Of a DNA stretch of 64,000 nt, positions 25,723-34,385 are shown piece by piece. The stretch is from assembly GCA_965224795.1 (NCBI GenBank), contig CBDDAE010000001.1, forward strand, positions 1,364,001-1,428,000, given 5' to 3'. Position 1 is the stretch's first letter. The number at the start of each line of letters is the position of its first letter. A model generated the notes under the pieces. That model worked only from the letters and a program-made list of their open reading frames with translations. It was not told the DNA's origin and made no database searches. The DNA comes from NVTR01 sp036480115 (GTDB lineage: Bacteria > Pseudomonadota > Alphaproteobacteria > Rhodobacterales > Rhodobacteraceae). A program made the translations under genes and the position numbers.

Positions 25723-26955
25723 ATGGGATTTTCCGTACCCCTTGCCCTATATCATTTTTTTGGCCCAATTCATACCCGAGGTCAAAGTCCGCGCCGTTCG
25801 TCAAGCAAAAAAAATGTGCGGCCGCCGGGCACTCTTATATGGCTGCATGCCCCGGACAACGAAGACTACGGGGTAATTTCTGAACTGATTTCCCAGTTGT
25901 CAGATCATGATCCCGACCTGTGGTTCCTTCTGACAACTAATGATAATATTGACAGCCTATTGCCTGACCAGTGCTTTCATGGGCTGCTGCCCGCCGATAC
26001 TCAGGCCGAAATGACCAAGTTTCTGGATCACTGGAAGCCAAATATTCTGATCTGGGCAGCGGGTAAGCTTTGCCCAAGCCTTACGCATCTAGCTCATGCA
26101 CGTGATATCCCATTATTGTTGATGGATACCGGCGGCGCGATTGAAGCTGCCCGCGGCTGGCGGTTGTTTCCCGGCTTAAACCGGCGGACGTTGCGCAAAT
26201 TCAACGTCATACTCAGCGGTGACGAAGCCACATCCCTTGCATTGATTGCGGAAGGGGCGCGCAGTGAAAATGTTCGTACCGTCGGTGTCCTGGAACAGGG
26301 GATAAACCCACCCCCCTGTATCGAAGCTGAATGGGACACCCTTACACATTTGATGTCCGCACGTCCCATTTGGCTTGCTGCAGAAATAGACTTCAATGAA
26401 CTTGGTTCTGTTCTGGCCGCTCATAATCAATCAATGCTGCGATCGCATAAATTATTGCTCATTTTGGCACCTGCCAATGTTGAAGAAGGCGATCGGTTCG
26501 CATCCGTCCTGCGTGAATCTGATTTCAGGTTTTCCCAAAGAAGCCTAGGGGAAGAACCTTCACTTGAAGACCAAGTCTATCTGGCAGACACAGAAGATGA
26601 AATTGGTCTTTGGTACCGGCTTTCCCCTGTAACTTTCATGGGGCAGACATTGGCAGGGCCTACTGATTCCGGTCCAAACCCCTTTGATGCCGCTACACTT
26701 GGATCTGTTGTTGTTCATGGGCCAAACATTGCGGCGCACCGGGTCGCCTACCAAAGAATGGAGCGCGCAGGTGCCTCTCGGTTGGTGGCCCATATGGGCG
26801 AGTTGGCCCATGCGGTTGAAACATTCTTAGCCCCCGACAGAGCTGCAATCATGGCCCAGGCCGCTTGGCAAATAACCTCTGCTGGTGCTGAAGTTATGGA
26901 AAGTACAATCAATACCCTGATACAGGAAATAAACCGGCAGGGTGGATCACGATGA
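25723..26955 (+). CDS. Kdo transferase (WaaA/KdtA)-like glycosyltransferase
   Basis: 410-aa member of the 3-deoxy-D-manno-octulosonic-acid transferase family, strongly divergent. The Kdo-transferase N-terminal Rossmann domain is recognisable in IWLHAPDNEDYGVISELI, WKPNILIWAAGKLCPSL and IPLLLMDTG, and the C-terminal domain has FMGQTLAGPTDSGPNPFDAA, corresponding to the GGHNPLEPA-type donor motif. Canonical residues are partly replaced. The likely role is adding Kdo to lipid IVA, or a variant of that step. It lies between DUF4170 and lpxK; the end overlaps the lpxK start by 4 nt. Confidence 0.8.
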   Translation: MGFSVPLALYHFFGPIHTRGQSPRRSSSKKNVRPPGTLIWLHAPDNEDYGVISELISQLSDHDPDLWFLLTTNDNIDSLLPDQCFHGLLPADTQAEMTKFLDHWKPNILIWAAGKLCPSLTHLAHARDIPLLLMDTGGAIEAARGWRLFPGLNRRTLRKFNVILSGDEATSLALIAEGARSENVRTVGVLEQGINPPPCIEAEWDTLTHLMSARPIWLAAEIDFNELGSVLAAHNQSMLRSHKLLLILAPANVEEGDRFASVLRESDFRFSQRSLGEEPSLEDQVYLADTEDEIGLWYRLSPVTFMGQTLAGPTDSGPNPFDAATLGSVVVHGPNIAAHRVAYQRMERAGASRLVAHMGELAHAVETFLAPDRAAIMAQAAWQITSAGAEVMESTINTLIQEINRQGGSR

Positions 26956-27944
26956 AACTGCCTGGCTTTTGGTCGCGCCCGAGTGATTCACCTGGCTGGC
27001 AAGCCAGAGCGCTGGCACCCCTCTCTGCATTTGCAACAAGGCTAGCCGCCAAAAGAGCCGCCAAAAGCCCAACACTAATTGCTTCCATTCCGGTGATCTG
27101 TATTGGCAATATTAATTTGGGTGGATCGGGTAAAACACCTACCGCTATCGAAATCGCTGCCCGGTTACAGTCCCGTAATTTATCGGTACATATTGTGTCC
27201 CGCGGCTATGGTGGAAAACTTGCCGGTCCGGTCCGGGTGGACGAAAGTTTTCATCGGGCAGATGATGTCGGAGATGAACCGCTTTTGTTAGCCGCATTTG
27301 CCCCCACCTGGGTTGCCAAAGACCGGGCAGCCGGGGTTGCAGCCGCCCAGGCAATGGGCGCCGAAGTAGTCTTGCTGGATGATGGCTTTCAAAATCCATC
27401 AGTATTCAAAACCTGTTCCATCGTCGTAGTTGATGCGAAAATAGGGTTTGGAAATGGGCTCGTTTTCCCTGCAGGCCCCTTGCGAGAACCGATCGAAGCC
27501 GGATTGGAAAGGGCGGACCTGGTTCTGGCTATCGGTAATAGTTCTGCCCAACAACATTTTCATCGGGTTTGGGACAACAAATTGACTGTTCCACTAAGCA
27601 CGGCCAGTTTGCAGCCGCTGGAAACTGGTATGGACTGGGAGGATTTGGACGTTCTGCCATTTGCTGGCATTGGTCATCCTGAAAAGTTCTTTGAAACCTT
27701 GCGCGCCTTGGGGGCCAACATTATCCGTGCCGAAGCACTGGACGACCATCAACCGTTAACCGCGCCCTTAATGAAACGCCTTGAGCTGGAAGCAAAAGCG
27801 TTAAACGCGCAATTGGTCACCACAGAAAAAGACGCCGTGCGCCTGCCCAAAACCTTCAGACAAAAGGTTCTGACATTGCCGGTTCGGTTAAATGTGCCTG
27901 ATTGGGCTGCAATTGATAAAGTGCTGGCAAAAGCCGGGTTGTGA
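26952..27944 (+). CDS. lpxK: Tetraacyldisaccharide 4'-kinase
   Basis: 330-aa LpxK, which phosphorylates the 4' position of the lipid A disaccharide at the inner membrane. The Walker A motif NINLGGSGKTP is at about 52-62, followed by VHIVSRGYGGKL and the DDGFQNPS motif. The C-terminal half carries ALDDHQPLTA and TTEKDAVRLP, all typical. Start overlap with the waaA-like gene is 4 nt. It converges with the DsbA-like gene. Confidence 0.95.
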   Translation: MKLPGFWSRPSDSPGWQARALAPLSAFATRLAAKRAAKSPTLIASIPVICIGNINLGGSGKTPTAIEIAARLQSRNLSVHIVSRGYGGKLAGPVRVDESFHRADDVGDEPLLLAAFAPTWVAKDRAAGVAAAQAMGAEVVLLDDGFQNPSVFKTCSIVVVDAKIGFGNGLVFPAGPLREPIEAGLERADLVLAIGNSSAQQHFHRVWDNKLTVPLSTASLQPLETGMDWEDLDVLPFAGIGHPEKFFETLRALGANIIRAEALDDHQPLTAPLMKRLELEAKALNAQLVTTEKDAVRLPKTFRQKVLTLPVRLNVPDWAAIDKVLAKAGL

Positions 27945-27959
27945 TGATCGTGAAATGTT

Positions 27960-28622
27960 CTATTCGGCAAGTTTCGCGTCTATTGCAGCCGAAAAGTCCG
28001 CATAATTCATATTGCTGAACAGTTCGCCGTTAATGACAAAACTTGGCGTTGCACGAATGGAATCTGCCGCGGCATTTTTCTGGTAAAGCGCCACCATAGC
28101 TTTGGCTTTGTCTCCATCGTTGAAACAGGCATTCAGCTCTTCATCCGTCAGACCGGCAGTTTTACCAACAGTACGCAGGTTCCCGGCAATTTCTGTGGGG
28201 TCGCCACCGCCAAGCCAATCGCTTTGCTGCTCATACAAAAGATTAGCGATACCAAAGTAACGTTCCTGTCCACCGCATCGGGCCACGATGCCGCCCCAAA
28301 GACCAAACCGATCAAAATAAACTTCACGGTACACAAAGTTGATTTTACCTGTATCAATGTAGTCGCGTTTCAATTCCTTCAAAACATTTGAATGGAATGT
28401 CCGACAGTGGGGGCAAGTGAACGAAGCGTATTCAACAACAGTTACCTTAGCGTCTGGGTCGCCCATCGACATTTCCAGAATGCTTGATGTGTCTACATCC
28501 GCATCTTGGGCAACTGCCGCAGAAATTCCGTTGCTGGGGATCGACGATTGGTTAGATGGCCAAAAAGTATAGCCACCAATTGCGGCGACAGCGACAACGG
28601 CAAGAATAATCGGGCTTTTCAT
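27960..28622 (-). CDS. DsbA-family thiol:disulfide interchange protein
   Basis: 220-aa periplasmic thioredoxin-like protein. An N-terminal hydrophobic anchor or signal (5-18) is followed by a linker (AAVAQDADVDTSSIL). The redox centre is FTCPHCRTFH (CPHC, about 69-72) and the cis-Pro loop is RATPSFVINGELF. The DsbA-type helical insertion lies between. It probably oxidises or shuffles disulfides of exported proteins; no dsbB is in the window. It follows the DUF721 gene without a gap (one base) and converges with lpxK. Confidence 0.9.
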   Translation of the reverse strand: MKSPIILAVVAVAAIGGYTFWPSNQSSIPSNGISAAVAQDADVDTSSILEMSMGDPDAKVTVVEYASFTCPHCRTFHSNVLKELKRDYIDTGKINFVYREVYFDRFGLWGGIVARCGGQERYFGIANLLYEQQSDWLGGGDPTEIAGNLRTVGKTAGLTDEELNACFNDGDKAKAMVALYQKNAAADSIRATPSFVINGELFSNMNYADFSAAIDAKLAE

Positions 28623-29168
28623 TTAGCTTCCTTTGGTCGGTACCGATTTTATAAATATGTTTCTGCCCAATTCTTCAAGTGCCTGACGCAATTGTGAATT
28701 ATCTACGCCTGCGGCTGTTTGACCCACGATCTTGTTAATGCGCGGATCAGGTTCTTTTGGTGCGGCCACCTTTACGGGCGTAAAGGCCACCTTTCCTTCG
28801 GCAAACCCTGTAGTTGCTGTCTGGGTAATATGGATACGCGATATAGCCGCATACCCGTAGCATGCATTCACTTTGTCACGTATTTTAGGCAAATCGGTCT
28901 GCAACATGGGGGCGTGCGACCCTGTGGTCAAAATTGTTAACGTTGCGCCTATTCCACCCCGGGAATAGCCAACCTTAACCGGCATAGCGATGGCCGCTGT
29001 TTCTGCGCCAACAATATCCACCCAATGGGTCAACAATCGCGACACCGCAAAACCACGGGATTCGCTGACTTTTCTGATCTGATCCTGCAACAGACCAGAT
29101 GTCCTTTGGAAACCGCGGAATCGACGCCTGGTATTTGATTTTGATCGTGGCTTGTTCATCACTGACAT
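28623..29168 (-). CDS. DUF721 (DciA-like) protein
   Basis: 181-aa DUF721 protein. The family includes DciA, proposed as an ancestral loader or regulator of the replicative helicase DnaB. The N-terminus is very basic (NKPRSKSNTRRRFRGF), and the KH-like core includes VSRLLTHWVDIVG and GGIGATLTILTTGSHAPMLQ. Two ATG codons are close, at 29168 and 29159; the ribosome site does not clearly choose between them. It is divergent from mutY and co-directional with the dsbA-like gene. Confidence 0.85.
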   Translation of the reverse strand: MSVMNKPRSKSNTRRRFRGFQRTSGLLQDQIRKVSESRGFAVSRLLTHWVDIVGAETAAIAMPVKVGYSRGGIGATLTILTTGSHAPMLQTDLPKIRDKVNACYGYAAISRIHITQTATTGFAEGKVAFTPVKVAAPKEPDPRINKIVGQTAAGVDNSQLRQALEELGRNIFIKSVPTKGS

Positions 29169-29242
29169 GTCCTAGAGTATCCCCTATTTTAGAGACATGT
29201 GTCCCCCATACCAGCCCAAAAAGCAGAGAAAGGGTTTGACGA

Positions 29243-30298
29243 TTGTGTGAATACGATTATTCGGCGAATTTGCTATGCTGGTACGACAACAATGCCCGCA
29301 CCCTGCCCTGGCGTATTGCCCCCAATTCGGTGTCCGCGCTGCCCCCTGATCCATACCGTATTTGGCTATCAGAAATCATGCTTCAGCAAACAACTGTGGT
29401 TACGGTAAAAGACTATTTTAACCGCTTCATTGAACGCTGGCCAACAGTCCATGAATTGGCTGCAGCCAACGATAGCGATGTCATGGCCCAATGGGCAGGG
29501 CTGGGATACTACGCACGCGCCCGCAACCTGTTGAAATGCGCCCGGATCATTGCGCATGACCATGGCGGGCAGTTCCCCAATTCCCACGCCGCACTTTTGA
29601 AACTCCCAGGAATTGGGCCCTATACGGCGGCGGCGATATCCGCGATTGCCTTTGATCAACCGCAAACAGTGGTTGATGGAAATGTAGAACGAGTCATGGC
29701 CCGGGTATTTGCCATTCAGGAAACCCTGGACATTGCCAAACCTGAAATTTATTCCAAAGCAGCTATTCTGACCCCGCCAATAAGACCTGGCGACCACGCC
29801 CAGGCGGTTATGGATTTAGGGGCGACGATCTGCACACCTAAATCCCCAAAATGCGAAAATTGTCCATGGGCGCTGCACTGTAAATCAAAGCAACTGGGCA
29901 TTGCCCATGACCTGCCACGCAAGCGCGCAAAACCAGCGAAACCGACGCGTATAGGGTATATTTACGTTGCCCGTAGAACCGATGGCGCCTGGTTATTGGA
30001 ACGGCGTCCCCAAAAAGGTTTACTGGGCGGCATGTTGGGATGGCCCGGTTCAGACTGGAGTGCAAAACCCAAAGATACGCCACCGATATCGGCCAACTGG
30101 ACGCTGGCCAACAGCGAAATTAAACACACATTCACCCATTTCCATTTGCGCCTGACCCTTTGCACTTCAACCGTAGAAATGGACGTCACTGCGCAGATTG
30201 GTACCTTTGTGCCAACAACAGATTTCAACCGTACAGATCTGCCAACAGTGATGCGAAAAGCCTACGACGCCGCCAGGCCAATTTTCCGGTTAGATTGA
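29243..30298 (+). CDS. mutY: A/G-specific adenine glycosylase
   Basis: 351-aa MutY, which removes adenine mispaired with 8-oxoguanine. The helix-hairpin-helix is LPGIGPYTAAAISAIAF, the catalytic region VVDGNVERVMARVF, and the [4Fe-4S] cluster ligands are in CTPKSPKCENCPWALHC (C-x6-C-x2-C-x5-C). A C-terminal NUDIX-like domain begins around 230. The start is a TTG at 29243; no ATG or GTG gives a full N-terminal catalytic helix, and AGAAAGGG upstream is a usable ribosome site. It ends shortly before the alkB-like gene. Confidence 0.95.
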   Translation: MCEYDYSANLLCWYDNNARTLPWRIAPNSVSALPPDPYRIWLSEIMLQQTTVVTVKDYFNRFIERWPTVHELAAANDSDVMAQWAGLGYYARARNLLKCARIIAHDHGGQFPNSHAALLKLPGIGPYTAAAISAIAFDQPQTVVDGNVERVMARVFAIQETLDIAKPEIYSKAAILTPPIRPGDHAQAVMDLGATICTPKSPKCENCPWALHCKSKQLGIAHDLPRKRAKPAKPTRIGYIYVARRTDGAWLLERRPQKGLLGGMLGWPGSDWSAKPKDTPPISANWTLANSEIKHTFTHFHLRLTLCTSTVEMDVTAQIGTFVPTTDFNRTDLPTVMRKAYDAARPIFRLD

Positions 30299-30345
30299 GC
30301 CGTGCACATATGTTACCCACAACTGGTGAATTTAAAGGCTATGAT

Positions 30346-31479
30346 ATGACCCCTCGCGGAATTTTAACGGGCATTCGGGGCGCGCTGCCATTTTGGCTAA
30401 CGCTGACCCTTATTCCAATCATGATTTTCGCAGCCATTAACGGGGGGTGGGCTTTGGTATTACCGGTGGCGACAACCCTAGGCTTTTTATCAATCCTTGA
30501 TGCTCTTTCCGGCGAAAATTTGAAAAACGAAAACACAGAAACACCGGAAGCCGAACTGTTCTGGCATCGCCTGATCACCATTATTTGGTTGCCCCTGCAA
30601 TTGGGTTTGATCTTTGGCCTGATTGCCTATGCAACATCGACCGAGCACCTTTCCACAGCCGAAAAAGTGCTGTTGTTTTTTGGCGTTGGCCAAGTGTCCG
30701 GTGTCGTCGGCATTGTATACGCCCACGAACTAATGCACCAAAAAAATACCTTTGAGCGCTGGTTGGCCGATCTGTTAATGGCTTCAGTTTTATACTGCCA
30801 TTATCGGTCCGAACATTTGCTGGTTCACCACCGATATGTCGCCACCCCAAAGGACGTTGTAACCGCGCGGTATAATGAAAATTTTCACGCCGCGTTCCCG
30901 CGAGTCCTGCGAAAATCACTTGTTTCTGCGTTCCTTGCCGAAAAGCAAATGTTAGGGCGCAAAGGTCTGGCATGGTGGGACGCAAGCAACCCTTTCTGGC
31001 GATATCTGGGGCTACAATCTGCATTCATGCTGCTGGCCATGGTCATCGCAGGATGGTTTGGCCTGGTCCTTTTCGCGGTGCAAGCACTGGTTGCCATATG
31101 GCATTTGGAAATCATTAATTATATTGAACATTACGGGCTTACCCGAAAACATTTGGGCGATGGAAAGTACGAACATGCCAAACCACACCATTCCTGGAAT
31201 GCGGCGCAAAGGGTTTCCAACTGGTTTTTGATAAATCTCCAGCGCCATTCTGACCACCACGTGAAACCAAGCCGCCGATACCCGCTTTTGCAAAACTACC
31301 CGCAATCCGACGCGCCGGTTCTGCCATTTAGTTATCCGGTCATGTTTATCGCGGCATTAATTCCGCCTATTTGGTTGCGCATGATGAACCCGAGGGTGCG
31401 AAAATGGCGGGGTATGTATTATCCGGAAATTACAGACTGGTCACCCTACAAAGCCGGAACAAACCCGATGCCACGCTAA
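30346..31479 (+). CDS. Alkane 1-monooxygenase (AlkB)-like membrane hydroxylase
   Basis: 377-aa integral membrane di-iron hydroxylase of the AlkB/xylene-monooxygenase family. Histidine motifs are all present: HELMHQKN at 127-134, EHLLVHHRYV around 156-164, NYIEHYGL, HHSWN and LQRHSDHHV. Hydrophobic segments at about 15-30, 37-52, 76-97 and 108-125 frame the His-rich cytoplasmic part. The start at 30346 is preceded by AAAGG; the longer frame from 30160 runs inside mutY. No rubredoxin or alkane regulator is adjacent. Substrate (n-alkane or other) is unproven. Confidence 0.9.
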   Translation: MTPRGILTGIRGALPFWLTLTLIPIMIFAAINGGWALVLPVATTLGFLSILDALSGENLKNENTETPEAELFWHRLITIIWLPLQLGLIFGLIAYATSTEHLSTAEKVLLFFGVGQVSGVVGIVYAHELMHQKNTFERWLADLLMASVLYCHYRSEHLLVHHRYVATPKDVVTARYNENFHAAFPRVLRKSLVSAFLAEKQMLGRKGLAWWDASNPFWRYLGLQSAFMLLAMVIAGWFGLVLFAVQALVAIWHLEIINYIEHYGLTRKHLGDGKYEHAKPHHSWNAAQRVSNWFLINLQRHSDHHVKPSRRYPLLQNYPQSDAPVLPFSYPVMFIAALIPPIWLRMMNPRVRKWRGMYYPEITDWSPYKAGTNPMPR

Positions 31480-31518
31480 GAACTATAACATGCGGGGCGG
31501 CCAAGCACTGGACTTACA

Positions 31519-32070
31519 TTGTCAAAAATTATTCTGTTCAATAAGCCGTTTGGTGTGCTGTCGCAATTCACCGATAGCAGTTTGCCGGCCAACAACCGAA
31601 AAACACTTTCTGAATTCATTGATACGCCAAACGTTTATGCTGCCGGAAGGTTGGACAAAGACAGTGAGGGTCTGCTGATACTTACCGATGACGGGAGATT
31701 GCAGCACAAAATCAGTGACCCAAAAAATAAGATGTCGAAATTCTACTATGTGCAGATTGAAGGCCAACCCTCAGACGATGACCTACAAAAACTGCGCCTG
31801 GGTGTCTTGCTAAAGGATGGCAGAACCGCCCCGGCAAACGTTCGCATGGTTTCAGAACCGGCCTGGCTTTGGCCCCGCAATCCGCCAATACGGTACCGAA
31901 AATCGGTACAGGATTGCTGGCTGGAAATAGTAATTACCGAGGGAAAAAACCGGCAAATCCGCCGGATGACGGCCGCGATAGGGTACCCAACTCTGCGACT
32001 GGTTCGCTACCGAATTGGGTCCTGGACAATTGACGGGCTCGAAAACGGAAAATGGCGCGCAGCCAGCTGA
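31519..32070 (+). CDS. RluE-type rRNA large-subunit pseudouridine synthase
   Basis: 183-aa RsuA/RluE-branch pseudouridine synthase without an S4 domain, as in RluE, which modifies 23S rRNA U2457 in E. coli. Motifs: KIILFNKPFGVLSQF, catalytic Asp in AGRLDKDSEGLLILTDDG, and EGKNRQIRRMTAAIGYPTLRLVR. It starts at a TTG (31519); the nearest upstream ATG at 31490 is out of frame. A stem-loop overlapping the stop codon forms its terminator. Confidence 0.88.
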   Translation: MSKIILFNKPFGVLSQFTDSSLPANNRKTLSEFIDTPNVYAAGRLDKDSEGLLILTDDGRLQHKISDPKNKMSKFYYVQIEGQPSDDDLQKLRLGVLLKDGRTAPANVRMVSEPAWLWPRNPPIRYRKSVQDCWLEIVITEGKNRQIRRMTAAIGYPTLRLVRYRIGSWTIDGLENGKWRAAS

Positions 32071-32096
32071 CCACGCGCCATTTAAATTTGTTAATT
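32050..32096 (+). terminator. Terminator folding across the rluE-like stop codon
   Basis: Perfect 10-bp stem AAATGGCGCG/CGCGCCATTT (32050-32059 with 32074-32083), with the TGA stop at 32068-32070 lying in the loop. A T-rich tail follows. The stem is partly coding. Confidence 0.7.
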
Positions 32097-32106
32097 TTCA
32101 AGTGTC

Positions 32107-32958
32107 TTAAAACATGAAGTCCAGAACACTTTCTTCGCCTTCATCCTCGTCGTCACGCGGGAGTGGCGGCACCGCTATCATCGGCATATCAAGGTAGTCT
32201 TCGCCAATGCTTGGGGTCTGCTCATTTTGTTCCGGCGTCTGTGCGTCACCGTTTTCGGCTTCGCTACCACCCTCGTCGGCGTGATCACTATGATCATGGC
32301 CACCATCATCAGACTCGGCTACGCCGTTTTCTGTATTTGATTCAGATGCGCCTTCGCTGATTTCCGCCGCACTATCACTGTCACCTGCTTGGTCACTTTG
32401 ATTGGTGTCGCCATCATCTGATTCAGCTTCACCATTCTTCGCGCCAAAGTCAGATGCGCCTTCGCCGTTTTCGGCCTCGCTACCACCTTCAACTTCAGTT
32501 TCGCTGCCACTTTCTTCTGTTTTAGCGTTTTCACCTTCACTGCGTCCTGAATTTTCAGACTCAGTACTAGAGTCTGATTCACTTGCGCCACCTTCATTAA
32601 CGTCCGGTTCCAAATCTGACTGAATATCGTTTTGGACGGCTGAGGCTTCAGATTGTTCCTGGCCGGCGGATTCCGAAGCTTCAGAACCTACCGCCTCTTC
32701 CTGACCCTGTGCCCGCGTGTCTAGTTTTTCCTGACCATCGTCCGCAACTTCTTGCCCAGTCGGATTCTCAGACGCCTCTGGATCCATTTCTTTTGCGGTC
32801 ACGTTGCTTTCTGAATTTTCATTAGTAGCAACCGCTGCTGCTATGTTTTCCGAGCCAGTTTCCTGCTTGGCAACTGTATCTGTTGTATCAGTTGATTCCG
32901 CTGCTATTTCAGATTCAGATATCTGAAAAACCAGTGGTGATTTGCTAGAATTTTCCAT
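32107..32958 (-). CDS. Extremely acidic Ser/Glu/Asp-rich repeat protein, unknown
   Basis: 283-aa protein of very low complexity: Ser, Glu, Asp, Gly, Ala and Asn dominate, with only a few Lys/Arg, so the pI must be very low. Residues 166-200 and 202-237 are two imperfect repeats of about 36 residues (EGAS..., then NGxAESDDG...). HDHSDH at 221-226 adds a His patch. The C-terminus is different: DYLDMPMIAVPPLPRDD (254-270) then EDEGEESVLDFMF. No signal peptide or TM segment. Start at 32958 lies after the ccrM terminator; the frame from 33135 would cross it. I do not recognise the family. Probably disordered. Confidence 0.65.
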   Translation of the reverse strand: MENSSKSPLVFQISESEIAAESTDTTDTVAKQETGSENIAAAVATNENSESNVTAKEMDPEASENPTGQEVADDGQEKLDTRAQGQEEAVGSEASESAGQEQSEASAVQNDIQSDLEPDVNEGGASESDSSTESENSGRSEGENAKTEESGSETEVEGGSEAENGEGASDFGAKNGEAESDDGDTNQSDQAGDSDSAAEISEGASESNTENGVAESDDGGHDHSDHADEGGSEAENGDAQTPEQNEQTPSIGEDYLDMPMIAVPPLPRDDEDEGEESVLDFMF

Positions 32959-33052
32959 TGTTTGATGCCTGCATTGTTTCCATTTCGTGGCTAATAATCG
33001 GCAATTAAAGCAAGATTGTGGCCGGGTATCCTGGCTGTCGGCAAGAACTCGC

Positions 33053-33087
33053 CAAAAAAATCCCGCCCCTTTTTCAAAGGGCGGGGT
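33053..33087 (-). terminator. Terminator of ccrM
   Basis: Stem of CCCGCCC and GGGCGGG (33062-33068 with 33079-33085) extended by TTT/AAA. On the minus strand it is followed by a T-run (A-run 33053-33060), about 100 nt beyond the ccrM stop. Confidence 0.85.
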
Positions 33088-33185
33088 AAGTTTGTGCGCG
33101 TGGTTTATGGCCACAGGCACCGGCGGTAACTGCATAAATTTCCCGTCCGCAGCGCGTTCTTATGTAATAATTCAGGTCGCGCCTG

Positions 33186-34283
33186 TTAATTCATTTCAGC
33201 CCTTATTTGCTGGCGCAACAGGTCAATTGGCACCTGTTTGCCATCCTGTTTAAAGCTCCAATAGGTCCAGCCATTGCAACTTGGCGCGCCTTCCAGCGCC
33301 GCACCAACCTGATGGATAGAGCCTTTGACTTCGTTTGAAATCAGCGTGCCATCGGCCCGGACCTTAGCGGTTTTTCCCTTGGGTGAGATCAGCGTTTCAC
33401 CCGGGCGCAACATGCCGCGTTCGACAAGTTGGCCAAACGGCACCCTTGGTTCGGCTCGTTTGCTGGTGGAAACCTGCAAAGCTTCGCGGTCAAACTTGCG
33501 CACTTTATCAATGCGCTTTTTGGCCACAGCACGATACGTTGCATCGCGCTCGATGCCGATAAATTCACGCCCCAGCATCTTGGCCACGGCCCCAGTCGTG
33601 CCGGTACCAAAGAACGGATCCAACACCACATCACCTGGGTTGGTTGTCCCAACCAATGCACGGTGCAGCAGGCTTTCGGGTTTTTGTGTCGGATGCGCCT
33701 TTTCACCAGCATCGTTTTTCAGTCGTTCGTGCCCGGTGCAGATTGGCAGCACCCAATCGCTGCGCATCTGTATCCCTTCATTCAGCGCCTTAAGCGCATC
33801 ATAATTAAATGTATATTTGCTGGCCTCAGCCCTGGACGCCCAGATCAGGGTTTCATGGGCGTTGGTCAGCCGCATGCCGCGAAAATTTGGCATCGGGTTG
33901 GATTTACGCCAGACCACATCATTCAAAATCCAGTAGCCAGCGTTTTGCATCGCCGCCCCGACCCGGAAAATATTGTGGTAACTGCCAATCACCCAAATCG
34001 CGCCATTAGGTTTCAGCAAACGTCGCGCTGCCTTCAGCCAATCCTTCGTAAACCGGTCATAGGCCCCAAAGGACGCGAACTGGTCCCAGGCATCATCCAC
34101 CGCATCCACCTTAGAATTATCCGGGCGATGCAGATCACCCTTTAGCTGCAAATTATACGGCGGATCGGCAAAGATCAGATCAACTGAGCCCTCGGGCAAG
34201 CTGTTCATCACGTCAGTACAATCGCCCGACAATATCTGATTAAGCGGAAGCTTTTGGGCTTCCAATTTGGTTTTCGTCGTCAT
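33186..34283 (-). CDS. ccrM: Cell-cycle GANTC adenine methyltransferase CcrM
   Basis: 365-aa beta-class DNA N6-adenine methyltransferase, close to Caulobacter CcrM (358 aa). The catalytic DPPY motif (40-43, FADPPYNLQL) comes before the SAM motif DPFFGTGTTGAVA (about 219-231). A basic middle region leads to the C-terminal DNA-recognition domain ending in GAPSCNGWTYW, characteristic of CcrM. CcrM methylates GANTC late in replication and controls cell-cycle genes. No restriction gene is nearby. The start at 34283 is used; 34301 is six codons earlier. Three GANTC sites lie just upstream. rnhB is upstream on the same strand. Confidence 0.95.
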   Translation of the reverse strand: MTTKTKLEAQKLPLNQILSGDCTDVMNSLPEGSVDLIFADPPYNLQLKGDLHRPDNSKVDAVDDAWDQFASFGAYDRFTKDWLKAARRLLKPNGAIWVIGSYHNIFRVGAAMQNAGYWILNDVVWRKSNPMPNFRGMRLTNAHETLIWASRAEASKYTFNYDALKALNEGIQMRSDWVLPICTGHERLKNDAGEKAHPTQKPESLLHRALVGTTNPGDVVLDPFFGTGTTGAVAKMLGREFIGIERDATYRAVAKKRIDKVRKFDREALQVSTSKRAEPRVPFGQLVERGMLRPGETLISPKGKTAKVRADGTLISNEVKGSIHQVGAALEGAPSCNGWTYWSFKQDGKQVPIDLLRQQIRAEMN

Positions 34284-34337
34284 CGCTGCCTCTGTCTCCA
34301 CACCAGTTTTCGGTGCGTTGTTGTTAAGGCCTAAGAT

Positions 34338-34376
34338 GAGTCATTGATGATTCGCCGTCAAATTCTTTTTTGAATC
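34338..34376. promoter_or_regulatory. Cluster of three GANTC sites upstream of ccrM
   Basis: GAGTC at 34338-34342, GATTC at 34349-34353 and GAATC at 34372-34376 fall within 39 bp of the 100-nt gap between rnhB and ccrM. In Caulobacter, methylation of GANTC in the ccrM promoter region lowers its expression; the same self-control is inferred here. Confidence 0.6.
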
Positions 34377-34385
34377 AACAGCTTA

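Noticed and set aside
30160..30345. Extended N-terminus of the AlkB-like protein
   Set aside because: It would be read inside mutY and lacks family features; a ribosome site precedes 30346.
32959..33135. Longer form of the acidic protein
   Set aside because: It would cross the ccrM terminator and has a basic, Cys-rich composition unlike the rest.
33186..34283. Restriction-modification system
   Set aside because: The methyltransferase is a CcrM orphan; no endonuclease gene is next to it.
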